Assembly (NCBI GenBank): GCA_023435435.1 | Contig: JAEYRW010000168.1 | Location: forward strand, 9,993-73,992 | Source of the DNA: Bacillota bacterium | GTDB taxonomy: Bacteria; Bacillota; Clostridia; Christensenellales; Aristaeellaceae | Reading direction: 5' to 3' | DNA: 64,000 bases | In this document: positions 17,296 to 25,693 of the stretch, piece after piece | Numbering within the stretch: the stretch's first letter is position 1 | How the letters are laid out: each line of letters begins with the position of its first letter | Position numbers and translations under genes: made by a program | Notes under the pieces: model-generated | Told to the model about the DNA's origin: nothing | What the model saw: only the letters and a program-made list of their open reading frames with translations | Database searches by the model: none

Positions 17296-18369
17296 CTAGG
17301 CGCCGATGAGGAGCTTCCGGTAGATTGCCTCGACGGCCTCTTTGCTCATTGGGATGGGGCTGTTTTTCAGCCGTACCGGATTGACGGACGCGACGAGAAG
17401 CGCAATCTCCTCCTCCGTCGCGGGAGGCGGCTCTGACAGATCCAGCCGCACAAGCATATCCCGGAGCACGCGGGTCGCGTCGCGCGCGTCCAGCGCGCCG
17501 AGCGAACGCGCGATGTCGTCGAGCGTTTCGGCAAGCGCTTCATCCGCCGCGGCCAGCAGATGCTCCCACACACCCGGCAGGCATAACGCCGCCGCGCGGC
17601 CGTGCGGAATTCCGTAAAGCGAAGTGAGCTTGTAGCTCATGGCATGGGCGGCCGTGGTTTGCGCAATGTCAATGGCACGGCCCGCCAGGTTCGCGGCCAT
17701 CAACATGCCGTCGAGTCCGTTTTTGTGGCCCGCCAGATAATCCGTCTCGTGCTTGCGAATGAGGGAGAGCGCCGTGCGGGAGTGCGCCTGGCTTTCGGAG
17801 GTTGAACGTACGGACCACCATGCCTCCACCGCGTGACATACCGCATCCATCATGGTGCATTTTTTTTGATACGCCGGAAGCGTCATCACTGCGCGCCCGT
17901 CCAGGATCGCGCAGTCGGGCAGGAGCGTCTCGTCCGCAAGCGACTGCTTGACGCCCCGGAAGTAGATGACGGCAAAGCGCGTGGACTCGCTGCCCGTCCC
18001 GGCCGTGGTGGGAATGGCGACCAGCGGCACGCCGCGCCGGGGATACGGCTGTTCGAGGTAGCTGCGCGCGGGATCCATGGCGGAAAAGGCTTTGACACAC
18101 TTGGCGACGTCCATGGCGCTTCCGCCGCCCACCGCAAGGATCGCGTCGGCGCCGCTTTCCAGAAAGCGCGCCGCGCCGGCGGCGGCCTCCTCGTAGCGCG
18201 GGTTGGGCGTAAAGGCCGAAAAGCGTGCGACGGGACTGACCACGCGAAGAATATCGTCGCGGATGTCAAGTTTATCAAAACTCGAATCGCAAACAAGAAA
18301 GACCCTGTGTGCGCCGTGCCGATCGAGCACGCGGGCGAGTTCCCCGAGATGTGTCAATATCATCTGCAT
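17296..18369 (-). CDS. Iron-containing alcohol dehydrogenase, phosphonoacetaldehyde reductase-like
   Basis: 357 aa group III Fe-ADH. The pyridine-nucleotide motif is GGGSAMDVAKCVKAF (about residues 80-94). TTAGTGSESTRFAVIYFRGV and MDAVCHAVEAWWSVRSTSES follow, then the metal His motif TTAAHAMSYKLTSLYGIPHG. The pattern FAVIYxxGVKxSLA and AWWSVxSTxES is what I recall for phosphonoacetaldehyde reductases (PhpC-like), which interconvert phosphonoacetaldehyde and 2-hydroxyethylphosphonate. It is last in the operon phnX-phnW-phnDCEE. In a degradative context it may oxidise imported hydroxyethylphosphonate, or vent excess aldehyde. The direction cannot be read from sequence. Confidence 0.78.
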   Translation of the reverse strand: MQMILTHLGELARVLDRHGAHRVFLVCDSSFDKLDIRDDILRVVSPVARFSAFTPNPRYEEAAAGAARFLESGADAILAVGGGSAMDVAKCVKAFSAMDPARSYLEQPYPRRGVPLVAIPTTAGTGSESTRFAVIYFRGVKQSLADETLLPDCAILDGRAVMTLPAYQKKCTMMDAVCHAVEAWWSVRSTSESQAHSRTALSLIRKHETDYLAGHKNGLDGMLMAANLAGRAIDIAQTTAAHAMSYKLTSLYGIPHGRAAALCLPGVWEHLLAAADEALAETLDDIARSLGALDARDATRVLRDMLVRLDLSEPPPATEEEIALLVASVNPVRLKNSPIPMSKEAVEAIYRKLLIGA

Positions 18370-18378
18370 ACGGTTCTC

Positions 18379-19236
18379 CTATTTTACCCTCTTTTTGATT
18401 TGCGTGGCCGCCGTTTCAAGCAGAATGACCGCGATCACCACCGCGTAGGTGAGAAAGCCCATTTCCCGCAGATCGAAGTAAAAGCTGCCCGCCATAAAAA
18501 GGTTGTAGCCGATGCCCCCCGCGCCCGCGGCGGCTCCCATGGCGATGGCGTTTGTGAAGTTGATCTCGAACCTGAGAAATGTCCAGGAGAGGAGATATCC
18601 CGACGTTGAGGGGACGATTGCCTGAAACACAATTTGCCAGAAGTTGCCGCCTGCGGCCCGCAGCGCCTCGATTGTCCCGCCGTCCATTTCCTCGATGGAT
18701 TCCGCATAGGCCTTTGTCAGATAGCTCACGCTGTGAAACAGCAATCCCGACACCGCGGCGATGCTGCCGAGCCCGGCCGACACCGCGAACACCAGTACCC
18801 ACAGAATCGTCGGCACCGCGCGGATGACCGCCATCACGGCCTTCACCATTGCCGCGACGGCGGGATTCGCAAGGTTGCGCGCCGACAGGAGCGCGAAGAA
18901 AAACGCGATCACGGCGCCGAAGAGCGTCGCAAGCACGCCCAGGCAGAACGTCACGAGGAGCTGGTACAGGAGCTGCGCCGTCGTGCCGTGGGAAAGCCGG
19001 GGCGACGCAAACACCGTCTTGATGTTTGCGATCGTGCCCGTCACGGCGCTTGAAAACGTAATCTCCTTGTAGTCAAAGGACAAAAAGCCATAGACCGTCA
19101 ACGCGAGCAGCGTGAGCAGCACGAGCCGGATCGCCAGCCCGCTCCCGTTTTTCGCCCCGATGCGAATCTTGCCCCGGCGCGTCTTTTCCATATGCCGGAC
19201 GCGCGCGCCGCCCAGCGTCAGTGCTTCGCCGTTCAT
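18379..19236 (-). CDS. phnE: Phosphonate ABC transporter permease PhnE (second subunit, operon B)
   Basis: 285 aa membrane protein of the PhnE family. About six hydrophobic segments and the conserved cytoplasmic stretch SIEEMDGGTIEALRAAGG followed by QIVFQAIVPSTSGY, close to the IDEVxxxxIEALRASGA loop of other PhnE proteins. The ATG at 19236 overlaps the stop of the first PhnE by 4 bp. It heterodimerises with the neighbour at 19233-20039 for phosphonate uptake. Confidence 0.88.
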   Translation of the reverse strand: MNGEALTLGGARVRHMEKTRRGKIRIGAKNGSGLAIRLVLLTLLALTVYGFLSFDYKEITFSSAVTGTIANIKTVFASPRLSHGTTAQLLYQLLVTFCLGVLATLFGAVIAFFFALLSARNLANPAVAAMVKAVMAVIRAVPTILWVLVFAVSAGLGSIAAVSGLLFHSVSYLTKAYAESIEEMDGGTIEALRAAGGNFWQIVFQAIVPSTSGYLLSWTFLRFEINFTNAIAMGAAAGAGGIGYNLFMAGSFYFDLREMGFLTYAVVIAVILLETAATQIKKRVK

Positions 19237-20039
19237 AGGATCACCTTCCGAATCTTTGCCGTAATCAATTCAATCAACAGAACCAGAAGCACGATTGACA
19301 GCACGACGAGGCTCGCGGAGGCGTAATCCAGCCGTTTATAATAGAGATCGAACAGATATCCGATGCCGGTCGCCGTCAGTATGCCGATGAGCGTGGAACT
19401 TCGGATATTTGTCTCGATCATGAACAAGATCCACGTGATGATCTCCGATATGGACGAGGGGACCACCGCCTGAAAGACCGTTTGCAGGTAGTTCGCGCCG
19501 GAGGCGCGCAACGCCTCGATGCAGTCGGCGCTTACCTCGTCGATCGTTTCAATAAAGGTGCGCGTGAGCATGCCGAAGGTCGTAAAAAACAGCGCGAAAA
19601 ACCCCGTCAGGATATTCTGGCCGAACGAAAACATGAGCAGCATCGCCCACACCACGTCCGGCACGTTGCGGAAAAAGGCGGCGAACATGCGCACGAGCCA
19701 GGCGAGGCCGCCGTTGACCCCCGTCGCGTTGGAACCCAGAAGGCTGAAGAAGAACGCGCACACAGCCGCGATCACCGTGGACGCCACGGACAAAAGCGCC
19801 GTCTCGGAAAGCTTGTCGAGAATGCGCGGAAGCCGCTCCATCGCCTTCTGATTCGGAACCAGGTTCTTGGCCATCCACTCGAACGCGCGGGGGATGGAGG
19901 TCACGCCGTCCGCGGGCTGATAGCCGGTCACAAGCGACGCGCCGGCGTACAGAAGCACGACGGCCAGCAGCGCCACGGCGTATACGCGCTTGCGCCTGAG
20001 AAAAACATCCAGACGGCCGCCGATTTTGCGTCTGTCCAT
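19233..20039 (-). CDS. phnE: Phosphonate ABC transporter permease PhnE (first subunit, operon B)
   Basis: 268 aa with the PhnE signature TIDEVSADCIEALRASGANY and QAVVPSSISEI before the last helices. I choose the ATG at 20039 (TGATG with the phnC stop, GGGGAGG seven bases upstream); a GTG one codon earlier is possible. Residues about 15-40 form the first membrane segment after a positively charged tail. Confidence 0.88.
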   Translation of the reverse strand: MDRRKIGGRLDVFLRRKRVYAVALLAVVLLYAGASLVTGYQPADGVTSIPRAFEWMAKNLVPNQKAMERLPRILDKLSETALLSVASTVIAAVCAFFFSLLGSNATGVNGGLAWLVRMFAAFFRNVPDVVWAMLLMFSFGQNILTGFFALFFTTFGMLTRTFIETIDEVSADCIEALRASGANYLQTVFQAVVPSSISEIITWILFMIETNIRSSTLIGILTATGIGYLFDLYYKRLDYASASLVVLSIVLLVLLIELITAKIRKVIL

Positions 20040-20812
20040 CACGAAGCCTCCCCGTCGAGGATCAGTTGGCCCTCGCTGGATTCGTAGATTTTATGGATCG
20101 TCGCCTTGTCCAGCTCCTTGGGCGGACCGTCGAAGACGACGCCGCCCCCCGTCAGCCCGATGATCCGGTCGGAATACTTCAGCGCGACCTCGACCTGATG
20201 GAGGTTCAGAATGCAGGTGATTTTCATTGTGCGGTTGATGTCGAAGAGGTAATCCATGATCACGCGGGACGAGTTGGGATCGAGGGAGGCGATGGGCTCG
20301 TCGCACAGGATCAGTCTTGGTTCCTGCATGAGCGCGCGCGCGATTCCCACGCGCTGTTTCTGCCCTCCGGAGAGCTCGTCGCACCGCTTGTACGCCTGTT
20401 CGGTCAGCCCCATCTGCTCCAGAAGCACAAACGCCCGCTCCTTCTCCGTTTCCCGGTAATAGCCCAGCGCCCCGGTCAAGGTCGACTTGTATCCCAGCCG
20501 GCCGTGCAGCACGTTCTCCACCACGCTCAGCCGGTTGACCAGGTTGTAATTTTGGAAGATCATGCCAGTCTTTGTGCGCACCTTGCGCAGTTCGCGTCCG
20601 CGCACCTTCGTAATGTCCTGGCCGTCCAAAAAAATGGCGCCCCCCGTTGCGTCAATCAGGCGATTGACGCAACGCAGGAGCGTGGACTTGCCGGCACCCG
20701 AAGGGCCGATGACGGAGACGAACTGGCCTTCCTCGACAGTCAGGGATACCTCCCTGAGCGCCTGTGTCGCACCGTAGGACTTCGACACGTTTTTCAGTTC
20801 CAGAAGCGCCAA
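20039..20812 (-). CDS. phnC: Phosphonate ABC transporter ATP-binding protein PhnC (operon B)
   Basis: 257 aa. Walker A GPSGAGKSTLLRCVNRL, Q-loop FQNYNLVNRLSVVENVLHGRLG (a PhnC-typical run), signature LSGGQKQRVGIARALMQ, Walker B LILCDEPIASLDP and the switch ILNLHQVEVALKYSDRIIGL are complete. The TTG start at 20812 follows GAGGGG. It drives the two PhnE permeases and lies 16 bases after phnD. The PhnC assignment over generic polar-amino-acid ATPases rests on the HGRLG and NLHQV motifs. Confidence 0.92.
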   Translation of the reverse strand: MALLELKNVSKSYGATQALREVSLTVEEGQFVSVIGPSGAGKSTLLRCVNRLIDATGGAIFLDGQDITKVRGRELRKVRTKTGMIFQNYNLVNRLSVVENVLHGRLGYKSTLTGALGYYRETEKERAFVLLEQMGLTEQAYKRCDELSGGQKQRVGIARALMQEPRLILCDEPIASLDPNSSRVIMDYLFDINRTMKITCILNLHQVEVALKYSDRIIGLTGGGVVFDGPPKELDKATIHKIYESSEGQLILDGEAS

Positions 20813-20828
20813 ATCGGTCCCCTCATTT

Positions 20829-21875
20829 CTACTGCAGATTGCGGATCGGATCGTACCAGGAATCGTCCACCGTGAGGAACCGCTCGTCGCCGCTCTTCTT
20901 GAACATGCCGACGTTGCCGGAATCAGCGGGGACGAAGATCAGGGGATTGCTCGCGACCTCGTTGGAAGTGAACACGGCCTGAATCTTCTCAACGTCCTCG
21001 GCGGAAAGCGTGTCCGCGTTGTAGGCGAACGGGCCGTTCAGGACGGGAATGGAATTGATGAGCACAAACTGTTTGCCCACCAGCGTGTCAAACGGCGCGG
21101 TGGCGTCGGACTTGATTTCATAGACGGCATCCTTGGTGCTCGGCGTGCCGGAAACGCAGTCCGCGTAGAGCGCGAGCTCGGTATCGCAGAACGCGGCCAC
21201 ATCGGCCTTCCCGGTCAGAAGGTTCACCGCGGAGCCCTGATGGGAGTTGCCAAAGAGCACCTCGGAGAAGAACATGCCGTCGCCGCCCTCGATGAGGTCG
21301 TCGGTGGTGATGTTCGCCCACTTTTCTGTCTTGGCGAAGTGGCTGATGATGGCGCTGGTGGGAATTTTGAAGCCGGAGGTGGAGGAGTTGCTGACGAAGG
21401 ACATGCGCTTGCCCTCGAGGGTATCAAGCGAGTACGCGCCGTCAATCTTGTAATTCTCCTCATCGCCCTTGTTGACGCACAGCCAGCTGTAGTAAATCGC
21501 GTCGTCGAGGGTGCCGGACGCGCCGGAGTTGACGAACAGGGGAAGCACGTTCGCGTTCTTATTGTGCGCTTCGATGTAGCCCTGGGCACCCATGAAGCTG
21601 ATCTGCGCGGTGCCGCTGGCAATCGCCTCAATGGCGATGGAATAATCGGTGGTGAGTTTCTGCTCGACCTTTTTGCCGGTCGCGGCCGCGATCAGGTCGC
21701 AGTATTCCTGGCGCGCGGCGTCATAGTCGGACGCGGATTCGTTGGGGTACCAGACGACGGTGATGGTGTCCTCGGCCATGGCGACGGTGCCAAATCCAAC
21801 CATGGTGACTGATGCCAGCACGACGAACGCGAGAAGCAGCGCGACGTACTTTTTAAGCGCATTTCCAGATTTCAT
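20829..21875 (-). CDS. phnD: Phosphonate ABC transporter substrate-binding protein PhnD (operon B)
   Basis: 348 aa. The start is the ATG at 21875 after GCAGGAGGAAAG; an in-frame ATG six codons upstream precedes the ribosome site. The signal peptide covers about residues 1-33 (ends near TVAMAED). The mature PhnD fold shows VWYPNESASDYDAARQEYCD, AQISFMGAQGYIEAH, FVSNSSTSGFKIPTS and LFGNSHQGSAVNLLTGKADV. The Ser/Thr clusters are those that hold phosphonate or phosphite oxygens in this family. Clustered with phnW and phnX, 2-aminoethylphosphonate is the likely ligand. Confidence 0.9.
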   Translation of the reverse strand: MKSGNALKKYVALLLAFVVLASVTMVGFGTVAMAEDTITVVWYPNESASDYDAARQEYCDLIAAATGKKVEQKLTTDYSIAIEAIASGTAQISFMGAQGYIEAHNKNANVLPLFVNSGASGTLDDAIYYSWLCVNKGDEENYKIDGAYSLDTLEGKRMSFVSNSSTSGFKIPTSAIISHFAKTEKWANITTDDLIEGGDGMFFSEVLFGNSHQGSAVNLLTGKADVAAFCDTELALYADCVSGTPSTKDAVYEIKSDATAPFDTLVGKQFVLINSIPVLNGPFAYNADTLSAEDVEKIQAVFTSNEVASNPLIFVPADSGNVGMFKKSGDERFLTVDDSWYDPIRNLQ

Positions 21876-21965
21876 CTGTCTTTCCTCCTGCAATTCTTCC
21901 TCATGATCCGAAGGAAGTATATCGCGTCGCGATATGAGATGTATTCTGGGATATGCAAATGGGTG

Positions 21966-23075
21966 TTAACTGTCCTTTTGGATTTGCGCAATTACCGCCA
22001 GAAGCCGTTCGATGTCCGGGACGTGCACATCGCCGATGTTGCCAATGCGGAACGTGGCCGCCTGGGAAATCTTCCCGGGATAAAGCACGAAACCCTCGCG
22101 CTTCACCGCCTCGTAAAACGTCCGGAAATCAAATCCCGCGTTCGGATAGAGGAAGGAGGTGATGATGGGCGATTGGGTGGCGGCGTCAAGAAGCGGCCGG
22201 AAGCCCAGGGCGCGCATCCCCTCCGAAAGCACGCGCTGGTTTTCCGTGTAGCGCGCGTGGCGCGCGGGAACGCCGCCCTCCGCCGCAAGCTCGGCAAGCG
22301 CCTGCAAAAACGCGCGTACCACATGGGTGGGCGACGTGAAGCGCCACTTTCCGCCCCGATCCATCTCCCGCCACTGGTCGTATAGATCAAGACACAGGGA
22401 GTGCGCGTTTCCCTCGCACTTTAAAAGCGCGCTTCGCCGGGCAAGGACGAAGCTGAACCCCGGCACGCCCTGTATACATTTGTTGGAGGAACTGATGAGG
22501 TAATCGATTCCCGTCTCCGCCATGTCGATGGGAATGCCGCCGAATGAGCTCATGGCGTCAACGAGAAAGATCTTGCCGTGTGCCTTGACGATGGAGGCGA
22601 CGGCTTCGATGGGGTTCAAAATCCCGGTTGTGGTCTCGCAGTGGATCATCGCGACGTGGGTCAGCTTCGGATCCTCGGAGAGCGCGCGTTCCACGTCCAT
22701 CGGATCGGGAGCCGTCGTCTCCGGGTATGCCAGCAATTGGTAGCTGCGTCCGATGTAGTCCATTTCCCGCGCCATGCGCGCGCCGTACGCACCGTTCGAA
22801 AGGATCAGCACCTTCCCGCCGCGCGGCACAGCCGTGCCCAGACACGCCTCCACGCCAAAGGACCCGCTGCCCTGCATGAGAACGCAGGTGTAGTCGGCGG
22901 GCCTTGACGACGCGAGCGCAACGAGCTTTTCGCGCACCACCTGAACCACGCCCAGATTGTAGTCGTCGTCCCAGGTGCAATAGTCATTGAGAAGCGCCGC
23001 GCGCACGCCTTTCGTGGTGGAGAGCGGACCCGGCGTCAGGAGAAGATATGGGTTGTCCGGAATCGACTCGTACAT
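21966..23075 (-). CDS. phnW: 2-aminoethylphosphonate--pyruvate transaminase PhnW
   Basis: 369 aa class V PLP enzyme converting 2-aminoethylphosphonate and pyruvate to phosphonoacetaldehyde and alanine. It starts with the family's YLLLTPGPLSTTKGVRAALL and DYCTWDDDYNLGVVQVVREK. The PLP-binding LVDAMSSFGGIPIDM and the Schiff-base Lys in ISSSNKCIQGVPGFSFVLA follow. Length is normal. The ATG at 23075 follows CGGGAGGCG and lies two bases after the phnX stop, so the two are cotranscribed and coupled. phnD follows after 90 bases. Confidence 0.95.
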   Translation of the reverse strand: MYESIPDNPYLLLTPGPLSTTKGVRAALLNDYCTWDDDYNLGVVQVVREKLVALASSRPADYTCVLMQGSGSFGVEACLGTAVPRGGKVLILSNGAYGARMAREMDYIGRSYQLLAYPETTAPDPMDVERALSEDPKLTHVAMIHCETTTGILNPIEAVASIVKAHGKIFLVDAMSSFGGIPIDMAETGIDYLISSSNKCIQGVPGFSFVLARRSALLKCEGNAHSLCLDLYDQWREMDRGGKWRFTSPTHVVRAFLQALAELAAEGGVPARHARYTENQRVLSEGMRALGFRPLLDAATQSPIITSFLYPNAGFDFRTFYEAVKREGFVLYPGKISQAATFRIGNIGDVHVPDIERLLAVIAQIQKDS

Positions 23076-23077
23076 AT

Positions 23078-23866
23078 TTACGCCTCCCGATTCAGTTTTT
23101 CGATGAGAGCGGGTAAATCCTCGATGGATTCAATGACGTAATCCGCGCCTGCCGCGATGTACTCGATCTTCGCGCGCGCGCACAGCTGAGACTTTTCCTC
23201 GTTTGTGAGCGCGGCATACGCAGCCTCGCTCAATCCCATCATGCTCGAGCCGCGCAGGGCCCCGACGCTCACGCAGCCCGCGTTCTTGCCTTCCTTGATA
23301 TCGGCCGCGGTGTCACCGATCTTGAGCACGCGGCGCACGTCCATTTCGCCCAGTTTCTCGAGGTTGCGGAAGATCATGTAGGGGTAGGGCCGCCCCACGC
23401 CGCCCACCTCGTCCGGGCACACGAGCGCGTCCGGCGCGTATCCCTGCGCGCGGGCCTCCCGCGTCACGATCTCCATCATCTCGGAAGTATATCCCGTGGT
23501 GGAGCCAAGCCTGATGCCCGCTTCCCGCAATCTTTTTGCGGTTTCGAGAACCCCTGGCATCACCGCGCAGTTGTTCTTGAGAACCGAAAAGAGCGCGGGC
23601 TCAAACGTTTGGTAGATTGCGTCCACGTCCGCGGCCTCAAAATCGCGTCCGTACTTTTTTCTGAAATAACCGCCAAGCTGCTCGCCCGAAAGCATTGTCT
23701 GGATGTGCGCGCGCTTCTGCATGCCCATGGGCGCGCGCGTTTCCTCCATGGTCGGGTAGAGGCCTGCGGATTCGAACGCCGATTGGAATGCCGCAACGGG
23801 GGCGAAGCAGCCGAAATCAACCGCCGTGCCCGCCCAGTCCAGAATCACAGTTGAAATCTTCATCAT
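23078..23866 (-). CDS. phnX: Phosphonoacetaldehyde hydrolase PhnX
   Basis: 262 aa HAD-superfamily enzyme cleaving phosphonoacetaldehyde to acetaldehyde and phosphate. The nucleophile Asp is in VILDWAGTAVDFGCFAP. The Schiff-base Lys is in RAPMGMQKRAHIQTML. Motif II is GSTTGYTSEMM, and the Mg site is in VLKIGDTAADIKEGKNAGC. Two ATGs (23866, 23863) follow GGAGAGAG; either may be used. It is first gene of operon B, behind an extended -10 promoter, and the product of PhnW, PbfA-like and reductase-like enzymes all converge on it. Confidence 0.94.
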   Translation of the reverse strand: MMKISTVILDWAGTAVDFGCFAPVAAFQSAFESAGLYPTMEETRAPMGMQKRAHIQTMLSGEQLGGYFRKKYGRDFEAADVDAIYQTFEPALFSVLKNNCAVMPGVLETAKRLREAGIRLGSTTGYTSEMMEIVTREARAQGYAPDALVCPDEVGGVGRPYPYMIFRNLEKLGEMDVRRVLKIGDTAADIKEGKNAGCVSVGALRGSSMMGLSEAAYAALTNEEKSQLCARAKIEYIAAGADYVIESIEDLPALIEKLNREA

Positions 23867-23896
23867 TCTCTCTCCGATGTCATGTCGTTTCACTCA

Positions 23897-23905
23897 ATTA
23901 TACCA
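23897..23905 (-). promoter_or_regulatory. Extended -10 promoter of operon B (phnX-phnW-phnDCEE)
   Basis: TGGTATAAT on the minus strand (TATAAT at 23897-23902), about 30 bp before the phnX start. No consensus -35 box is seen. The rest of the 262-base gap up to 24128 shows no gene or clear terminator. Confidence 0.55.
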
Positions 23906-24128
23906 CACCCGCATATGCACTCGATCACGTAAAAATCAAATGCAGGTTCGGCAACGCGGACACCTGATGAAAGAAATTGAAACATAAGATTGTGTGATTT
24001 GGAGGAACCCGCTCAATAAGGAGTCCCATTCAGATCTTGGCCGATTGACAGAAACGGGGTGGATTGGTCCGCGCCGGGCTCCGCTCGAACAAGCTCTTCC
24101 GAGGGCATTTGGCGCGCTCCCACCTCTT

Positions 24129-24953
24129 TCAATTCCGCGCCGGTTGGAACAGACGCACGCCGCATTCGCCCAGCCGTTCGCCCTCTCCGTAAACGCCGTG
24201 GTAATCCGAGCCACCCGTTACCGCCAGACCGTATTGCCGCGTCAATGCCAGAGATTGCCCGGCCGCGGGCGCGTCGTGCTTTGGATGATATGCCTCAATG
24301 CCCGAAAGGCCCGCCTCGACGAGCGCGGGCACGGCGTCGAAATTGCCATACTGGCCGGGATGTGCCAGCACGGCTTTCCCGCCCGCCGCGACCACGAGCC
24401 GCACCGCCGCCACGGGATCGGCTGTCTCAAAGGACAGCGCCGCGACGGGCGGCGCCCCGTTTTTTCCCGTCTTGAATAATTCCCGATAGAGCGCCCCGTA
24501 CAGCGCGTCGCAAAGCCCTGCCTCCATCAATATCCGCATGATGTACTGTTTGCAGAGCTGGCCGCCGGAACCGGCGAAGGCTTCCACCTTCGCCACCGAA
24601 ACCGGGTAGCCCGCGCGTTCCAACCGCGCGGCACTTTCCCGTACCGCCGCGTCGCGCCCACGGCGGATGCCTGCGCAGAAATCCTCGACCACTTCGCGGC
24701 CCTCTGACGGAATTGCATAGCCGAGGATGTGAAGCGGGCGATTCGTTCCCTGCTGCGTGCAGCTGATTTCGACGCCGCCATAGACCGAGAAGCCGAGCAT
24801 GCGCCCGGCTTCCTCCAATTCCGCGATGCCCGCCATGGTGTCGTGGTCGGTGAGGGCGAGCCCGGAAAGGCCCGCCGCTTTTGCCCGTTCGACCAGCGCG
24901 TAGGGGGAATCTTCCCCGTCCGACCAACTGGAGTGGGTGTGCATGTCGATCAC
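24129..24953 (-). CDS. PHP-type 5-phosphoribosyl 1,2-cyclic phosphate phosphodiesterase (PhnPP-like)
   Basis: 274 aa PHP-fold protein. Metal ligands are seen in MIDMHTHSSWSDGEDS (residues 1-16), LALTDHDTMAGI, GVEISC, LAHPGQYGNF and GGSDYHGVYGE. In the C-P lyase pathway, cyclic ribose phosphate must be opened. Usually the metallo-beta-lactamase PhnP does this, but a PHP enzyme from Eggerthella lenta (PhnPP) removes both phosphate ester bonds to give ribose 5-phosphate. This gene is last in the C-P lyase operon, overlaps phnL (GTGA), and neither phnP nor phnN is present, so that role is the natural inference. A general PHP phosphatase is the alternative. Confidence 0.8.
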   Translation of the reverse strand: MIDMHTHSSWSDGEDSPYALVERAKAAGLSGLALTDHDTMAGIAELEEAGRMLGFSVYGGVEISCTQQGTNRPLHILGYAIPSEGREVVEDFCAGIRRGRDAAVRESAARLERAGYPVSVAKVEAFAGSGGQLCKQYIMRILMEAGLCDALYGALYRELFKTGKNGAPPVAALSFETADPVAAVRLVVAAGGKAVLAHPGQYGNFDAVPALVEAGLSGIEAYHPKHDAPAAGQSLALTRQYGLAVTGGSDYHGVYGEGERLGECGVRLFQPARN

Positions 24954-25693
24954 AGCGCGACCTCCGGGATCGCCTCATCGGCATAGTCCATCTCGTAGTC
25001 AAGCGGCACCAGCCGCCGCTCAACCATCTCGTAACGCGCGTCCGCCAGCGTGCGGATGGCGATCTCATCGTGGAACACGCCGATCATGGCCGTGCCCTCC
25101 GCCTTCAGATCGAGGATCAGCCCCATCACCCATTCCTTGCTGCGCGCGTCGAGCGACGCCGTCGGTTCGTCGAGCAAGAGCAGGCGCGGCCGTGTGATCA
25201 GTGCGTTTGCGATGTTGAGCCGCTGCTTTTCGCCACCCGAGAATGTCGCCGGATACATGTCCCAGAGTCTCTGCGCAATGCCCACGCGGTCGAGGTATTC
25301 GGCGGCCTTCTCGCGCGCCGCCTCGTGCGCGACGCCCCGGGCCGTCTGTGTATGAATGAGGATGTCCATCGCGGATACGCGGGGAATCACGCTGAAAAAC
25401 TGAGAGACGTAGCCCAGTTCCGCATTGCGCAGCCGGATGATCTCCCACGGCTTTGCGGTCGCGAGGTCGATTTTGCTTCCGTCGGCCCGCGTATAGTACG
25501 CGTGTCCGCCCGTGGGGGCATAGGTGCGGTACACGCATTTAAGAAGGGACGATTTTCCCGAGCCACTCGGCCCTGTGACGGCGATCAACTTGCCCGCCTT
25601 CAGGGAAAGGCTGACGTCATCGAACCCGTCGATCTGCGCATCCTGCCGGATATGGATCACAAACGCTTTGGACAGCCCGTCAATTTTCAGCAC
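24950..25693 (-). CDS. phnL: C-P lyase accessory ABC-type ATPase PhnL
   Basis: 247 aa. Motifs: GPSGSGKSSLLKCVYRTYAP (Walker A), YVSQFFSVIPRVSAMDIL (a PhnL hallmark), FSGGEKQRLNIANALI (signature), LLLLDEPTASLDA (Walker B) and GVFHDEIAIRTLADARYE. PhnL binds the C-P lyase core (PhnGHIJ) with PhnK and is needed to form the ribosyl triphosphonate intermediate. The GTG start at 25693 follows GGAGGAAACG and overlaps the IMPase-family gene by 14 bp. Confidence 0.93.
   Translation of the reverse strand: MLKIDGLSKAFVIHIRQDAQIDGFDDVSLSLKAGKLIAVTGPSGSGKSSLLKCVYRTYAPTGGHAYYTRADGSKIDLATAKPWEIIRLRNAELGYVSQFFSVIPRVSAMDILIHTQTARGVAHEAAREKAAEYLDRVGIAQRLWDMYPATFSGGEKQRLNIANALITRPRLLLLDEPTASLDARSKEWVMGLILDLKAEGTAMIGVFHDEIAIRTLADARYEMVERRLVPLDYEMDYADEAIPEVAL

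Noticed and set aside
18379..20812. Operon B importer as a polar amino-acid transporter
   Set aside because: HGRLG and NLHQV motifs in the ATPase, PhnE loops in both permeases and the PhnD-type binding protein next to phnW/phnX fit phosphonate uptake.
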